A DNA stretch of 64,000 bases from WSZJ01 sp964590435 (GTDB lineage: Bacteria; Planctomycetota; MHYJ01; WSZJ01), in assembly GCA_964590435.1 (NCBI GenBank), contig CAZPWT010000012.1, forward strand, positions 288,799 to 352,798, written 5' to 3'. Positions 9,488-16,705 of the stretch are shown piece by piece. How positions within the stretch are numbered: position 1 is the stretch's first letter; every line of letters starts with the position of its first letter. A program made the position numbers and the translations under genes. The notes under the pieces were generated by a model. That model did not search any database, was not told the origin of the DNA, and saw only the letters and a list, made by a program, of their open reading frames with translations.

Positions 9488-9497
9488 CCGAAGCCGA

Positions 9498-9527
9498 CGG
9501 GGGAGGGCGCCCGCGCGTCCTCCCCCG
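9498..9527 (+). terminator. Probable hairpin terminator after the M16 gene
   Basis: A 9-bp perfect GC stem (9498-9506 with 9519-9527) plus four inner pairs begins 11 nt after the M16 stop codon. It lacks a U-run, so it is either a weak intrinsic terminator or an mRNA 3'-end stabiliser. Confidence 0.5.
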
Positions 9528-9604
9528 CTCCGTTCTGCTGACCGCCAGAGTCCTCGCTTTGGGCGAAGATTGCAGAGCCTCACTTCAGTTCTCGCGCGTC
9601 CTTG

Positions 9605-9632
9605 CCCTGAGCGAGCGAAGCGAGTCGAAGGG
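9605..9632. repeat. REP-like palindrome, copy 1
   Basis: A 28-nt near-palindrome containing CGAGCGAAGCGAGTCGAAGG. A copy with one base change lies in the opposite orientation after clpP at 57346. I recall similar palindromes in many high-GC genomes but cannot check this. Confidence 0.7.
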
Positions 9633-9669
9633 CTCTCCTGGTCGATTGGCTCCCGCAGGATGAAGCGGG

Positions 9670-11199
9670 CTATCTCCCCGCGGGCTTGATCCGCGCGATC
9701 TGCCCGAACGGCACCTCGGTCGGCTTCGTCCCGTCCTCCCACTTCACGACGCAGCCGCGGTCGGTCTTCGAGGCGACGCTGCCCGGGAACATCTCGGGCT
9801 TTCCTCCCCAGCAGGCGAGGACGCGGTCGCCGACGGCGATCTCGGCGGCCGTCGCGACCGGGACGAGGTCGGCGGCCGAGAGCGCGCCCGTGTCGCCGTC
9901 CGCGTAGCGCACGGCGTGGACGCCGGACTCGACCGAAGTCACCGTCGCGAGGAACCACTGTTTCTTCCAGCGCGCCGCGACGGCGTCGTCCTTCGCCAGC
10001 GCCTTCGGCGCCAGCGCCGCGAACGCGGGCGGCTTCGGCAGCTTGCCGGCCGGCGCCGGGCGGGCGCGGTCCGACGTCACCCACTCGTCGTCGTCCCCCT
10101 CTTCGCCCTCGTAGTGCACGTAGTAGAAATCGTCCTCCTCCTTCGTGACCGTCGCGAGGAACCACTGGTCCTTGCGCCACTCGACCTCGTACCGCTCCCC
10201 GACCTTCAGCTTTGTCCGCTCGATCGGCCGCAGCTTCTCCGGGCCGACCCACTCGTCCCACTTGGACTCCCACCCGAGATAGTGCACGCGGTACTTCCCG
10301 TCCTTCACCTCGAGAATCTGCGAGACGTACCACTTCTTGTCGCGGTCGCACGCCTGCAGGAACTCGCCGACCTGGTGCGGCCCCTCCGCCTTCGCCGGCG
10401 CCGGCCGGTCCGCCGCCACCGTCCTCAGCACGAACCCTTCCTCGAACGCCGCCCCGCGCTTCCCGCGGCAAAGCTGGTTCTCGCGGTACTTCATTTCGTC
10501 GTGCGCGAACGCCTCCGCTTCCCCGAACGTGATCGTCCCGTCGCGGTTGCAGTCCACCGCGCCGTCCCCCGCCAGCGCCGTGATCAGCGCCTCGGTGAAC
10601 GTCCAGTGGCTGGTAGATGTGTTCGACGCCGCGGCGGAGGGGAGGCACGCCGCCCGCACCGCGGGCTTGCCCTCAAACTTGTCCACGACGCGCCCCAGCG
10701 CGCCGGAGTGGCAGCAGTCGCCGATGAGCAGCAGCCGGGAGCCCTTCCAGTCCTTGTCCAACACCGGGAACAACTCGTCCACGTCGAACGCGGTCGCGTA
10801 GTCCTTGAGGTTCACGTCGTAGCACGCGAGCCAGGTCTTGTCCTTGCGGCTGAGCCCGTGGCCCTGGAAGTAGAAGATGAACGTGCTTCCCGCACCGGCG
10901 CGGCCGGCCAGCGCGCGCAGTTCGGCGCGCATCGCGGCGAGCGTCGCCTGCTTGTCCTTGAGGAACACGATTTTCGCGGCCGGCACCCCGCATTTTTTGA
11001 GCTGATCGATGAACGCCTCGTCGCGCCGCTCGTCCTTGAACGCCGCGAGGGCGTCGCCGGGCCACTCGATGATGCTTGCGACGAAGACGTAGGTGTCGGC
11101 CGGGGACCAGGTTTCCGGCGCCTCGGCTGTGGCCGGGCGGGTGAAGAGGGAAGCGAGCAGGAGGGGGAGGGCAAAGCGGCGGGAGCCGGTCGGGAGCAT
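9670..11199 (-). CDS. Secreted caspase-like protein with EF-hand and four Tudor-like repeats
   Basis: A 509-residue C14-type (caspase/metacaspase-fold) protein. A signal peptide (to about residue 26) is followed by the peptidase domain, with His114 in YFQGHG and Cys163 in GDCCHSG. A textbook 12-residue EF-hand loop, D216-CNRDGTITFG-E227, suggests calcium control, as in metacaspases. The C-terminal half has four Tudor-knot/Agenet-like beta-barrels at about 278-328, 333-380, 404-446 and 454-505, each built round W-x-x-A-x-V and VHY or VRY strands; two carry DEWV. The chosen ATG at 11199 has an AGGAG site; an upstream in-frame start does not. The target is unknown. The peptidase fold is secure; the repeat assignment is by pattern. 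Confidence 0.85.
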   Translation of the reverse strand: MLPTGSRRFALPLLLASLFTRPATAEAPETWSPADTYVFVASIIEWPGDALAAFKDERRDEAFIDQLKKCGVPAAKIVFLKDKQATLAAMRAELRALAGRAGAGSTFIFYFQGHGLSRKDKTWLACYDVNLKDYATAFDVDELFPVLDKDWKGSRLLLIGDCCHSGALGRVVDKFEGKPAVRAACLPSAAASNTSTSHWTFTEALITALAGDGAVDCNRDGTITFGEAEAFAHDEMKYRENQLCRGKRGAAFEEGFVLRTVAADRPAPAKAEGPHQVGEFLQACDRDKKWYVSQILEVKDGKYRVHYLGWESKWDEWVGPEKLRPIERTKLKVGERYEVEWRKDQWFLATVTKEEDDFYYVHYEGEEGDDDEWVTSDRARPAPAGKLPKPPAFAALAPKALAKDDAVAARWKKQWFLATVTSVESGVHAVRYADGDTGALSAADLVPVATAAEIAVGDRVLACWGGKPEMFPGSVASKTDRGCVVKWEDGTKPTEVPFGQIARIKPAGR

Positions 11200-11304
11200 G
11201 AGGACTCCTGGAGGCGGGGAAACAGCAACGACAACGTTGCAACGACAAGGAAACGGCAACTTCAAACGGCTAACTTCAATGGCGGGAGGCGAGGCTGCGC
11301 CACG

Positions 11305-11565
11305 TCACCTGGACTTCTTCCGCCGTGACCCCGCGATCGACAGCAGCAGCACCGACCCCATCACGGCGACCCCGAAGCTGCGAAGGCTCCAGTTGAAGTG
11401 CACTTCCCGCCCACCGATTACTTCCAGAAGCAGGCCGCCGACGATCGCGCCGACGATTCCGAGGAGCATGTTGAAGCAGCAGCCCTTGGGTTCGCGGTCG
11501 CCGACCAGGAGATTGGCGACGAAGCCGGCGAGAGCGCCGAACAGCATCCAGGAGAGCAGGCCCAT
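11305..11565 (-). CDS. GlsB/YeaQ/YmgE family membrane protein
   Basis: An 86-residue inner-membrane protein with three hydrophobic helices: LLSWMLFGALAGFVANLL, NMLLGIVGAIVGGLLLEVI and FGVAVMGSVLLLSIAG. The Gly-rich helix packing and the short GDREPKGC loop are typical of the transglycosylase-associated/GlsB family, which is linked to stress responses without a known biochemical role. A basic tail (RRKKSR) is probably cytoplasmic. An AGGAA ribosome site precedes the start. It stands alone. Confidence 0.85.
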   Translation of the reverse strand: MGLLSWMLFGALAGFVANLLVGDREPKGCCFNMLLGIVGAIVGGLLLEVIGGREVHFNWSLRSFGVAVMGSVLLLSIAGSRRKKSR

Positions 11566-11648
11566 GGGTGAGTTCCTGAGGGGGACCGCGGGATTTCAGA
11601 CCGGCCCTCATCTTACCGGAGTGGCAGCCGCCCCGCCGGGGCGGAATC

Positions 11649-11942
11649 TCAATGACGGACTTCCTGGTGCGCCTTCACGAGCGCCGGGACGTCCGCCGGC
11701 TGCACGCGGTGGTATACGGCGCCGCCGGGGTACACCACGACGTTCGGCCCCTTCTCGCAGAATCCGAGGCAGGTCGTCTTCAGCACGGCCGTCCTGTCCG
11801 CGGCGCCGCCTGCCTGGACGGCAGCACGCAACGCCTGGAATACCAGCAGCGGGTTACCGCCGCCGCAATCGGGATTCTCCGCGGGCCCTTCTCCCTGGCA
11901 GACAAGGAAGACGCGGTCGTAGGGATTGATTCCGGGCTGCAT
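11649..11942 (-). CDS. Thioredoxin-like [2Fe-2S] ferredoxin
   Basis: A small (97-residue) electron carrier of the thioredoxin-fold ferredoxin family, related to the NuoE C-terminal domain. Four cluster ligands are visible: two in the first loop (VCQGEGPAENPDC) and two in TTCLGFCEKGPNVVVYPGG, followed by the invariant VVYPGGAVYHRV strand. Start 11942 has a perfect AAGGAGG site; the frame is open further upstream but without one. The redox partner is not evident from the neighbours. Confidence 0.9.
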   Translation of the reverse strand: MQPGINPYDRVFLVCQGEGPAENPDCGGGNPLLVFQALRAAVQAGGAADRTAVLKTTCLGFCEKGPNVVVYPGGAVYHRVQPADVPALVKAHQEVRH

Positions 11943-12078
11943 GGAGGTCCTCCTTGTCGGCAGGTGGTCAACGATTCTGGCGCCGGCCGGTGGTAGTCTC
12001 CACAGAATGCTTGGTTTGGCCTGCCGCCCTTGCTTTTTCAACGGGCGCAGATTTCCTCAAGAAGGTCGGAGCCCGATC

Positions 12079-12318
12079 ATGAGAGCCGTCAGCCTGAGAC
12101 TTCCGGAATCGATCCACAAGCGGCTTCGGGAGGTCGCCGAACGCGAGCGGATTTCCATCAATCAGCTCATCGCGACTGCGGTGGCGGAAAAACTGTCGGC
12201 GTTGCTCGCATTCGACATCCTCGAGAAACGAGCTAAGCAGGGCGGGCGCCCCAACTACCTGCGCGTGCTCAAGCAGGTCCGCGCGACCAAACCGCTTGAG
12301 TCGGATCGAGTGGAGTGA
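12079..12318 (+). CDS. Ribbon-helix-helix (HicB-antitoxin-type) protein
   Basis: A 79-residue protein. The N-terminal strand and two helices, MRAVSLRLPESIHKRLREVA followed by ISINQLIATAVAEKLSAL, form an Arc/MetJ-type DNA-binding unit as in HicB-family antitoxins. The tail RAKQGGRPNYLRVLKQV is common in this subfamily. No toxin gene adjoins it; the next 183 nt hold nothing recognisable and the following genes run the other way. It may be an orphan regulator or a degraded module. Confidence 0.72.
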   Translation: MRAVSLRLPESIHKRLREVAERERISINQLIATAVAEKLSALLAFDILEKRAKQGGRPNYLRVLKQVRATKPLESDRVE

Positions 12319-12501
12319 CCGATAGGAAGCTGGAGATCGCCCGCTGGTCGGTCCCGCGGCGGCCAACTGCAATGAAGTTGTCGTCCAATCGCTAACCGCA
12401 GGGCGTCCAACTGCCAAGTTCTCCGGGCTGGGAATGTACTTTGCGTCGAGAACGACGGCGATTCGTCGCCGCGCGTTGTGGGCTCCACTCGCAACCTGTT
12501 T

Positions 12502-13074
12502 TCAAAGCAAGGCCGCGAAGGCGCGCAGGCGAACGACAGTTTCCGGAAGTCGCTGCCGGGCGAGACAGTCCAGGAACTCGGCAACTGAAAACGGCGGATT
12601 CCTGAGCGCGGCGCGCTGGTCGCGCGCAGCGGCGACCACCTCACCCGGTGCAAGATCGATCAGGTGAGTCACAAAGACATCGGGATGCTGGGCTTCGATT
12701 CCGAACTTCGCGAGCTGCGCTTCCGGGAAGTCCGCGGCATTGAAAGTGACGATCACGGAAGCCCCGGACCGGATCGCCGCGGCCAGCACATGGCGGTCGT
12801 TCGCATCCGGAAGTTCCAGGCCGGCGATCAGCGATTCGTACCCGGTGACAAGGCAATCCCGGACGTGGGCATCCATCAGGTCCCGGGTCCGTTCCAGTTG
12901 TGCACGCTTCAGGTCCGGCCGGTCCCTCAGCACGCTGCCGATCCACTCTTCGTGAATATCCTTCGACCACCGCGCCCGGAACAGGTCCGTCAACGCGAGC
13001 CGCAGGAGCAGGTCGCGGAGTGGCGCGGGGTAGAGAACGCAGGAGTCATAGAGGGCGGTGAAGGTCGCGAACAT
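12502..13074 (-). CDS. PIN-domain ribonuclease (toxin)
   Basis: A 190-residue PIN-domain protein, probably the toxin of a type II module. Likely metal-binding acidic residues lie in YDSCVLYP (Asp10), DIHEEW, LPDANDRHV and FNAADFP, the spacing expected of PIN nucleases. Its ATG overlaps the stop of the upstream HTH gene by one base (TGATG), so the two are translationally coupled. The C-terminal helix-rich extension (about 140-190) is longer than in classical VapC. The RNA target is unknown. Confidence 0.82.
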   Translation of the reverse strand: MFATFTALYDSCVLYPAPLRDLLLRLALTDLFRARWSKDIHEEWIGSVLRDRPDLKRAQLERTRDLMDAHVRDCLVTGYESLIAGLELPDANDRHVLAAAIRSGASVIVTFNAADFPEAQLAKFGIEAQHPDVFVTHLIDLAPGEVVAAARDQRAALRNPPFSVAEFLDCLARQRLPETVVRLRAFAALL

Positions 13075-13523
13075 CAGTACCCCAGCCCGAGGTCCTGGGC
13101 TTCCGAGGCAAGCTTGTCCAGCGCAGCCTTGCGGCTCTTGTCGATCGCGTTCTTTAACTTCATCAGGTCCTGGAAGAGCACGCGGCGGTGCGTTCCGACC
13201 TTGCGGAACGGCAGCTTGCGTTCCTCGAGCAGGGAAATGAGGAAGGGCCGCGACACGCCGAGCAGGTCCGCGGCCTGCTGCGTCGTGAGCTCGGCGTGAA
13301 TGGGGATCAGCGTCACCGAGTTCCCCTCCGCCATCTCGGCCAGAAGCTCGACGAGGAGGCGGACGGCTGCGGCGGGCAAAACGACGGTTTCCTTGGAATC
13401 CGGGATCTGGATCCGGAGTGTGCTGGCCAGAAACGGAGCGAGACGGCGGCTGGAATCCTTGGCGAGGGTGGACTCGGCAGGAGTGGGGGAGACGGGGTCG
13501 TGGGACAGGAGTGTGCTGTTCAT
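13074..13523 (-). CDS. Excisionase-type HTH protein, likely antitoxin
   Basis: A 149-residue protein with a MerR/excisionase-like winged helix at about 90-130 (ELTTQQAADLLGVSRPFLIS, then KVGTHRRV). The preceding segment may mediate dimerisation. The following PIN gene overlaps its stop, so I infer an antitoxin-repressor that binds its own promoter. The start at 13523 is supported by a full promoter ending only 6 nt upstream, implying a leaderless message. Pairs of HTH_17-type antitoxins with PIN toxins are known in other bacteria. Confidence 0.82.
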   Translation of the reverse strand: MNSTLLSHDPVSPTPAESTLAKDSSRRLAPFLASTLRIQIPDSKETVVLPAAAVRLLVELLAEMAEGNSVTLIPIHAELTTQQAADLLGVSRPFLISLLEERKLPFRKVGTHRRVLFQDLMKLKNAIDKSRKAALDKLASEAQDLGLGY

Positions 13524-13529
13524 GACGAA

Positions 13530-13558
13530 ATCATAGTCCACAAACGCAATAAATGCAA
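13530..13558 (-). promoter_or_regulatory. Sigma70-type promoter of the HTH-PIN pair
   Basis: On the minus strand, TTGCAT (13558-13553), a 17-nt spacer and TATGAT (13535-13530) precede the ATG at 13523 by only 6 nt. The transcript would start at or next to the start codon. No Shine-Dalgarno is present. Confidence 0.65.
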
Positions 13559-13716
13559 CAGTCGAATCATGCGAATCGCCACGCTCGAAGCGATCAGCTT
13601 CTAGATTAGCCCTCCTTTCCGGGGCAACCCCATGTGGTGCGGCATGCGCGAGATACCAAGCTCTCCCCCTCATCGCTTGGGCATTCATCGAGGTCATTCG
13701 AGTCACGACCGAGGAG

Positions 13717-15966
13717 CTACTTCTTCGCGGGCGGCTCCGGCGACACGATGGGCTCCATCCACGGAGGCGACGGCGGTGCGTCTTCGGAGTTCAGTCGAGC
13801 CCTCCATTCCGTGTCGACAAGGCGCTTCGAGTCCGTGAACTCCCGATAGGGCAGCACGGCGCCGCGACAGAGGCACTCCGCGCCGTTCCAGGGGTACAGG
13901 ACGTACAGCGTCCGGGGTCTCGTAACGCCGGCCTGGAAGTAGCGGGGTGCCTTGGGGTCGCGCAAGTCCGCGTAGACCGACGACACTCGCGGCGCATCGT
14001 CGTTGGGGTGCTCGTAGGAGTTGCCCTCGTACATCATCGCCGCCCCCAGCACGGGTCCGAAGCTGAGAAGCAGATTCCGCTCTTCGTCATCCCACGGCTT
14101 GCCGCGCAGCTCCTTATGGGACATCGCCTCGAGCCTCCGGCAGAGCCTCTCCAGCTTTCGCCAAGTCTGCGGAAGCGGAGGCGTGATGGCCGCAACGCAC
14201 GACGCGAGGGACGCCGGCAGCGGATCGCTCCCCTCAAGGACCTTGATGTCCCGTTCCACAGCCTTCAGGACCTTCGGGAGTTCTTCCGGCTTGAGCTCGC
14301 CGCGATCTGGAATTCCCACAAACCCGTCGTCCGTCCGCAGGCCCGTGTACCAGTCCAGAATTGCGAAGCTTCGACCGCAATTCACCATCCACTCGACTCG
14401 CGTTGTGGCTCTCGGGCTGCCGCCGGCCCGAAGCGATGCGGCGAGGTCCTTCGTGAGCCACAGAAACTCCTGCCGCGAGAGGCCTTCATCGAAGGCTCCC
14501 TCCTTTTCCAGAAGGGTCGAACAGTCCTCGACCAGGCTGGCCAGCCGCGCGAAAAAGGTGGGATCGGGTTCGACGAAGCCTGCCGTCGTGCTCTTCTTCC
14601 CTCCCCACATCACATCCTCTCGCGCTTGTAGAACCCATGTGTGCCTCAACTGTGCCCAGCCTGCGAGAACCGTGTTCGTGCTCTTGCGCCTCCACGCCTC
14701 CGAACTTACGAACGGCGGCGCGTCCGGCTCAGGGTCGTCGAGAAGCGCTTCGAGGCAGCGCAGGTAGTCGCCGTTCATGCCGCCGACTTTCGAGAGGGAC
14801 GGGCATCCGTCGAGCACGGCGGCCAGTTGCGCAGCCTCCTCCTCCGACCGACCCGCCAAGGCCGCTTCGCGTGCGAACTTTCCGCCCAGCGCCGCCGCGA
14901 CGAACAGCCCCGACGGCTCCCTCGCCGGCACTTTCAGCGGGTCGCACCAGGCATCGAAGAGCCGCCCTTCCGGCAGCGACGCGGCCGGGAGGATCCGCAG
15001 TCCGGGTTCTGTCCCGTGCAGGCGCGCAGCCCCGAGGTCGACCGCCTGTCCAGTCGCCGGATTGGCGCGCTTCCAGCGCTCCGCACAGTCCGTGCGGTAG
15101 CCCTCCACTTCCTTTCTTGACCACGTCCGTCCTGCAGACCAGGGGGCTTGAACCGGCAGGTCCCCGCGATCGCCGATGAATGCGGTCCAGACCCCGGTGT
15201 AGTGCTCGTAGTCCCACTTGCCGGAGCGGTCGCCGAGAGCCTCGCCGAGCAGCGCCGCGGTCAGGATTTCGCGATCCTGCCCGATCCGCAGCGGAATCGA
15301 CTGCAACCAGGCCGTCGCGCGGAAGTAGGCCTGGAGGCGCTGGTCGCGCGTGTAGAAGCCGCGCGGTTCGAAGCGGCTGTAGTCGATGAACGGGAATCCG
15401 TCGTCGGGAGGGCCCAGCCAGTCGGGCCGCAGGCGCTCCTTGGCGGCACCGATGCGCTCGACCTCGGCTTCGATCACACGTTGGACCTCGGCCGATGCCC
15501 CGGGCGTTTCCGCACCCAGCAGGCGCAGCGCGACGCCGAGCGTGATCTGCGCGCGGCGGCAGGCGTCCTGCAGTTCCTCCTCCGGGAGCTGGAAGAGCTT
15601 CTTCGCCCCCGGGATGCCGTCCCAGATCGGACGCAGCACTCCTGCCAGCTTCCCGGAACGCGACCTCTCGAGGCGGACGACGCTTTCCTCGAGGAGGACG
15701 TGGAAGGCGTTGAGCACGGCATCGGCCGTGACGAACGTGGGCACTCGCGAGCCCTCGTAGACCTGGAAGACCTGCAGGCGTTGAGGGCCGGCAATCAAGA
15801 CCTTCTGTTCGGCGAGGCGCTCGACTTCGGCGTCCGTGAGCCCGGCGCGTTTCGCCGTTTCGCGCCAGTCCGGCGGATGAGGGGAGGCATCTTCGGCATC
15901 GACCGGGCGCAGCAGGAGGAGGCTCGAAGTCATGACGCCCAGCAGAAGACGTGGACAGAGAGACAT
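13717..15966 (-). CDS. Secreted DUF3160-like protein
   Basis: A 749-residue exported protein with an N-terminal signal (LLLGVMTSSLLLLRPVDA). The helical body with segments such as ADAVLNAFHVLLEESVVRLE, FYTRDQRLQAYFRATAWL and a C-terminal ADLRDPKAPRYFQAGVTRPRT resembles DUF3160 proteins, whose function is unknown. The resemblance is recalled rather than searched. A 192-nt spacer separates it from the HTH gene. No catalytic motif is obvious. Confidence 0.65.
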   Translation of the reverse strand: MSLCPRLLLGVMTSSLLLLRPVDAEDASPHPPDWRETAKRAGLTDAEVERLAEQKVLIAGPQRLQVFQVYEGSRVPTFVTADAVLNAFHVLLEESVVRLERSRSGKLAGVLRPIWDGIPGAKKLFQLPEEELQDACRRAQITLGVALRLLGAETPGASAEVQRVIEAEVERIGAAKERLRPDWLGPPDDGFPFIDYSRFEPRGFYTRDQRLQAYFRATAWLQSIPLRIGQDREILTAALLGEALGDRSGKWDYEHYTGVWTAFIGDRGDLPVQAPWSAGRTWSRKEVEGYRTDCAERWKRANPATGQAVDLGAARLHGTEPGLRILPAASLPEGRLFDAWCDPLKVPAREPSGLFVAAALGGKFAREAALAGRSEEEAAQLAAVLDGCPSLSKVGGMNGDYLRCLEALLDDPEPDAPPFVSSEAWRRKSTNTVLAGWAQLRHTWVLQAREDVMWGGKKSTTAGFVEPDPTFFARLASLVEDCSTLLEKEGAFDEGLSRQEFLWLTKDLAASLRAGGSPRATTRVEWMVNCGRSFAILDWYTGLRTDDGFVGIPDRGELKPEELPKVLKAVERDIKVLEGSDPLPASLASCVAAITPPLPQTWRKLERLCRRLEAMSHKELRGKPWDDEERNLLLSFGPVLGAAMMYEGNSYEHPNDDAPRVSSVYADLRDPKAPRYFQAGVTRPRTLYVLYPWNGAECLCRGAVLPYREFTDSKRLVDTEWRARLNSEDAPPSPPWMEPIVSPEPPAKK

Positions 15967-16036
15967 TGGTGCGGCTCCGAAGCGGGCTTCAGGATTTCAA
16001 CGAGGCGGGAACGCAAGGGTTCAGAAAACCCCGCCG

Positions 16037-16687
16037 TCAGCGAGCGTGGCGCGACCGGAGTCGACGCAGGAGCCTGTAGATCCGCATCATGCCGATCGAC
16101 CGCAGGAGGAACTCGGTGATGTCGAGCGCGATGGAAAGGCACCCACGAGGTGGAACAAGGGTGACAGACCTGCCTTCCTCGATCAGGACCAGCTCCCCGG
16201 ATTGAGGATCTTCGAGCAGTCCGCCTGCTGCCGAGCCGAGAACGCGCCATGTCTTCTCGAAGAACTTCCAGGTAGCCGTTGTGCAACGAGCGGACACGTT
16301 GAGGCGGTAGATCGTCTTCGCATGGATGACTGCTTCGGCGGCTTTCATCTGGCCGATCTTCTTCAAGTCAGCAACTGCGAGGGCGATGTCCTCAGGTTGT
16401 TCCTCAGCGCGGCCCACCGTCAGCCCGCATGACAGCAGTTCGCTGCGAGATGACAGGTACTCGAGAGTTGTCTGGTCCCGCTCGCGAAGGGCAGCCTGAA
16501 TGGCAGAAACGCGATCCCTGGCGCGCGAAGCAAGAAGCCAATCGTCCTGCAATTCCCCGTCGGGCAGGATCCGATACTCGGAGTCACTAAAAACGACGAA
16601 GTACCCGACTCGCTCGAGCTGTAATCGCAGTTCCTCACGCGAAATGAATTTCTCGCGCGGGGAGTACAAGGTGAGGTCTGCGCTCAT
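16037..16687 (-). CDS. Hypothetical protein downstream of valS
   Basis: A 216-residue soluble protein with no signal peptide and no family I recognise. It is mostly helical with a central VADLKKIGQMKAAEAVIHAK segment and a basic tail (RIYRLLRRLRSRHAR). It begins 18 nt after the valS stop on the same strand, so it may be co-transcribed. GC content is lower than in valS. Function unknown. Confidence 0.5.
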   Translation of the reverse strand: MSADLTLYSPREKFISREELRLQLERVGYFVVFSDSEYRILPDGELQDDWLLASRARDRVSAIQAALRERDQTTLEYLSSRSELLSCGLTVGRAEEQPEDIALAVADLKKIGQMKAAEAVIHAKTIYRLNVSARCTTATWKFFEKTWRVLGSAAGGLLEDPQSGELVLIEEGRSVTLVPPRGCLSIALDITEFLLRSIGMMRIYRLLRRLRSRHAR

Positions 16688-16705
16688 TCGTCGCCCCTGC
16701 CTGAC

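Noticed and set aside
6872..10648. A 1258-residue open frame on the minus strand opposite the M16 gene
   Set aside because: It is antisense to a well-supported gene, is rich in Arg, Leu and His in a repetitive way, and has no motifs. It is a by-product of high GC with few stop codons.
12319..12501. A toxin gene to match the ribbon-helix-helix protein at 12079
   Set aside because: No open frame with HicA, RelE or MazF character is present in either direction before the PIN gene end.
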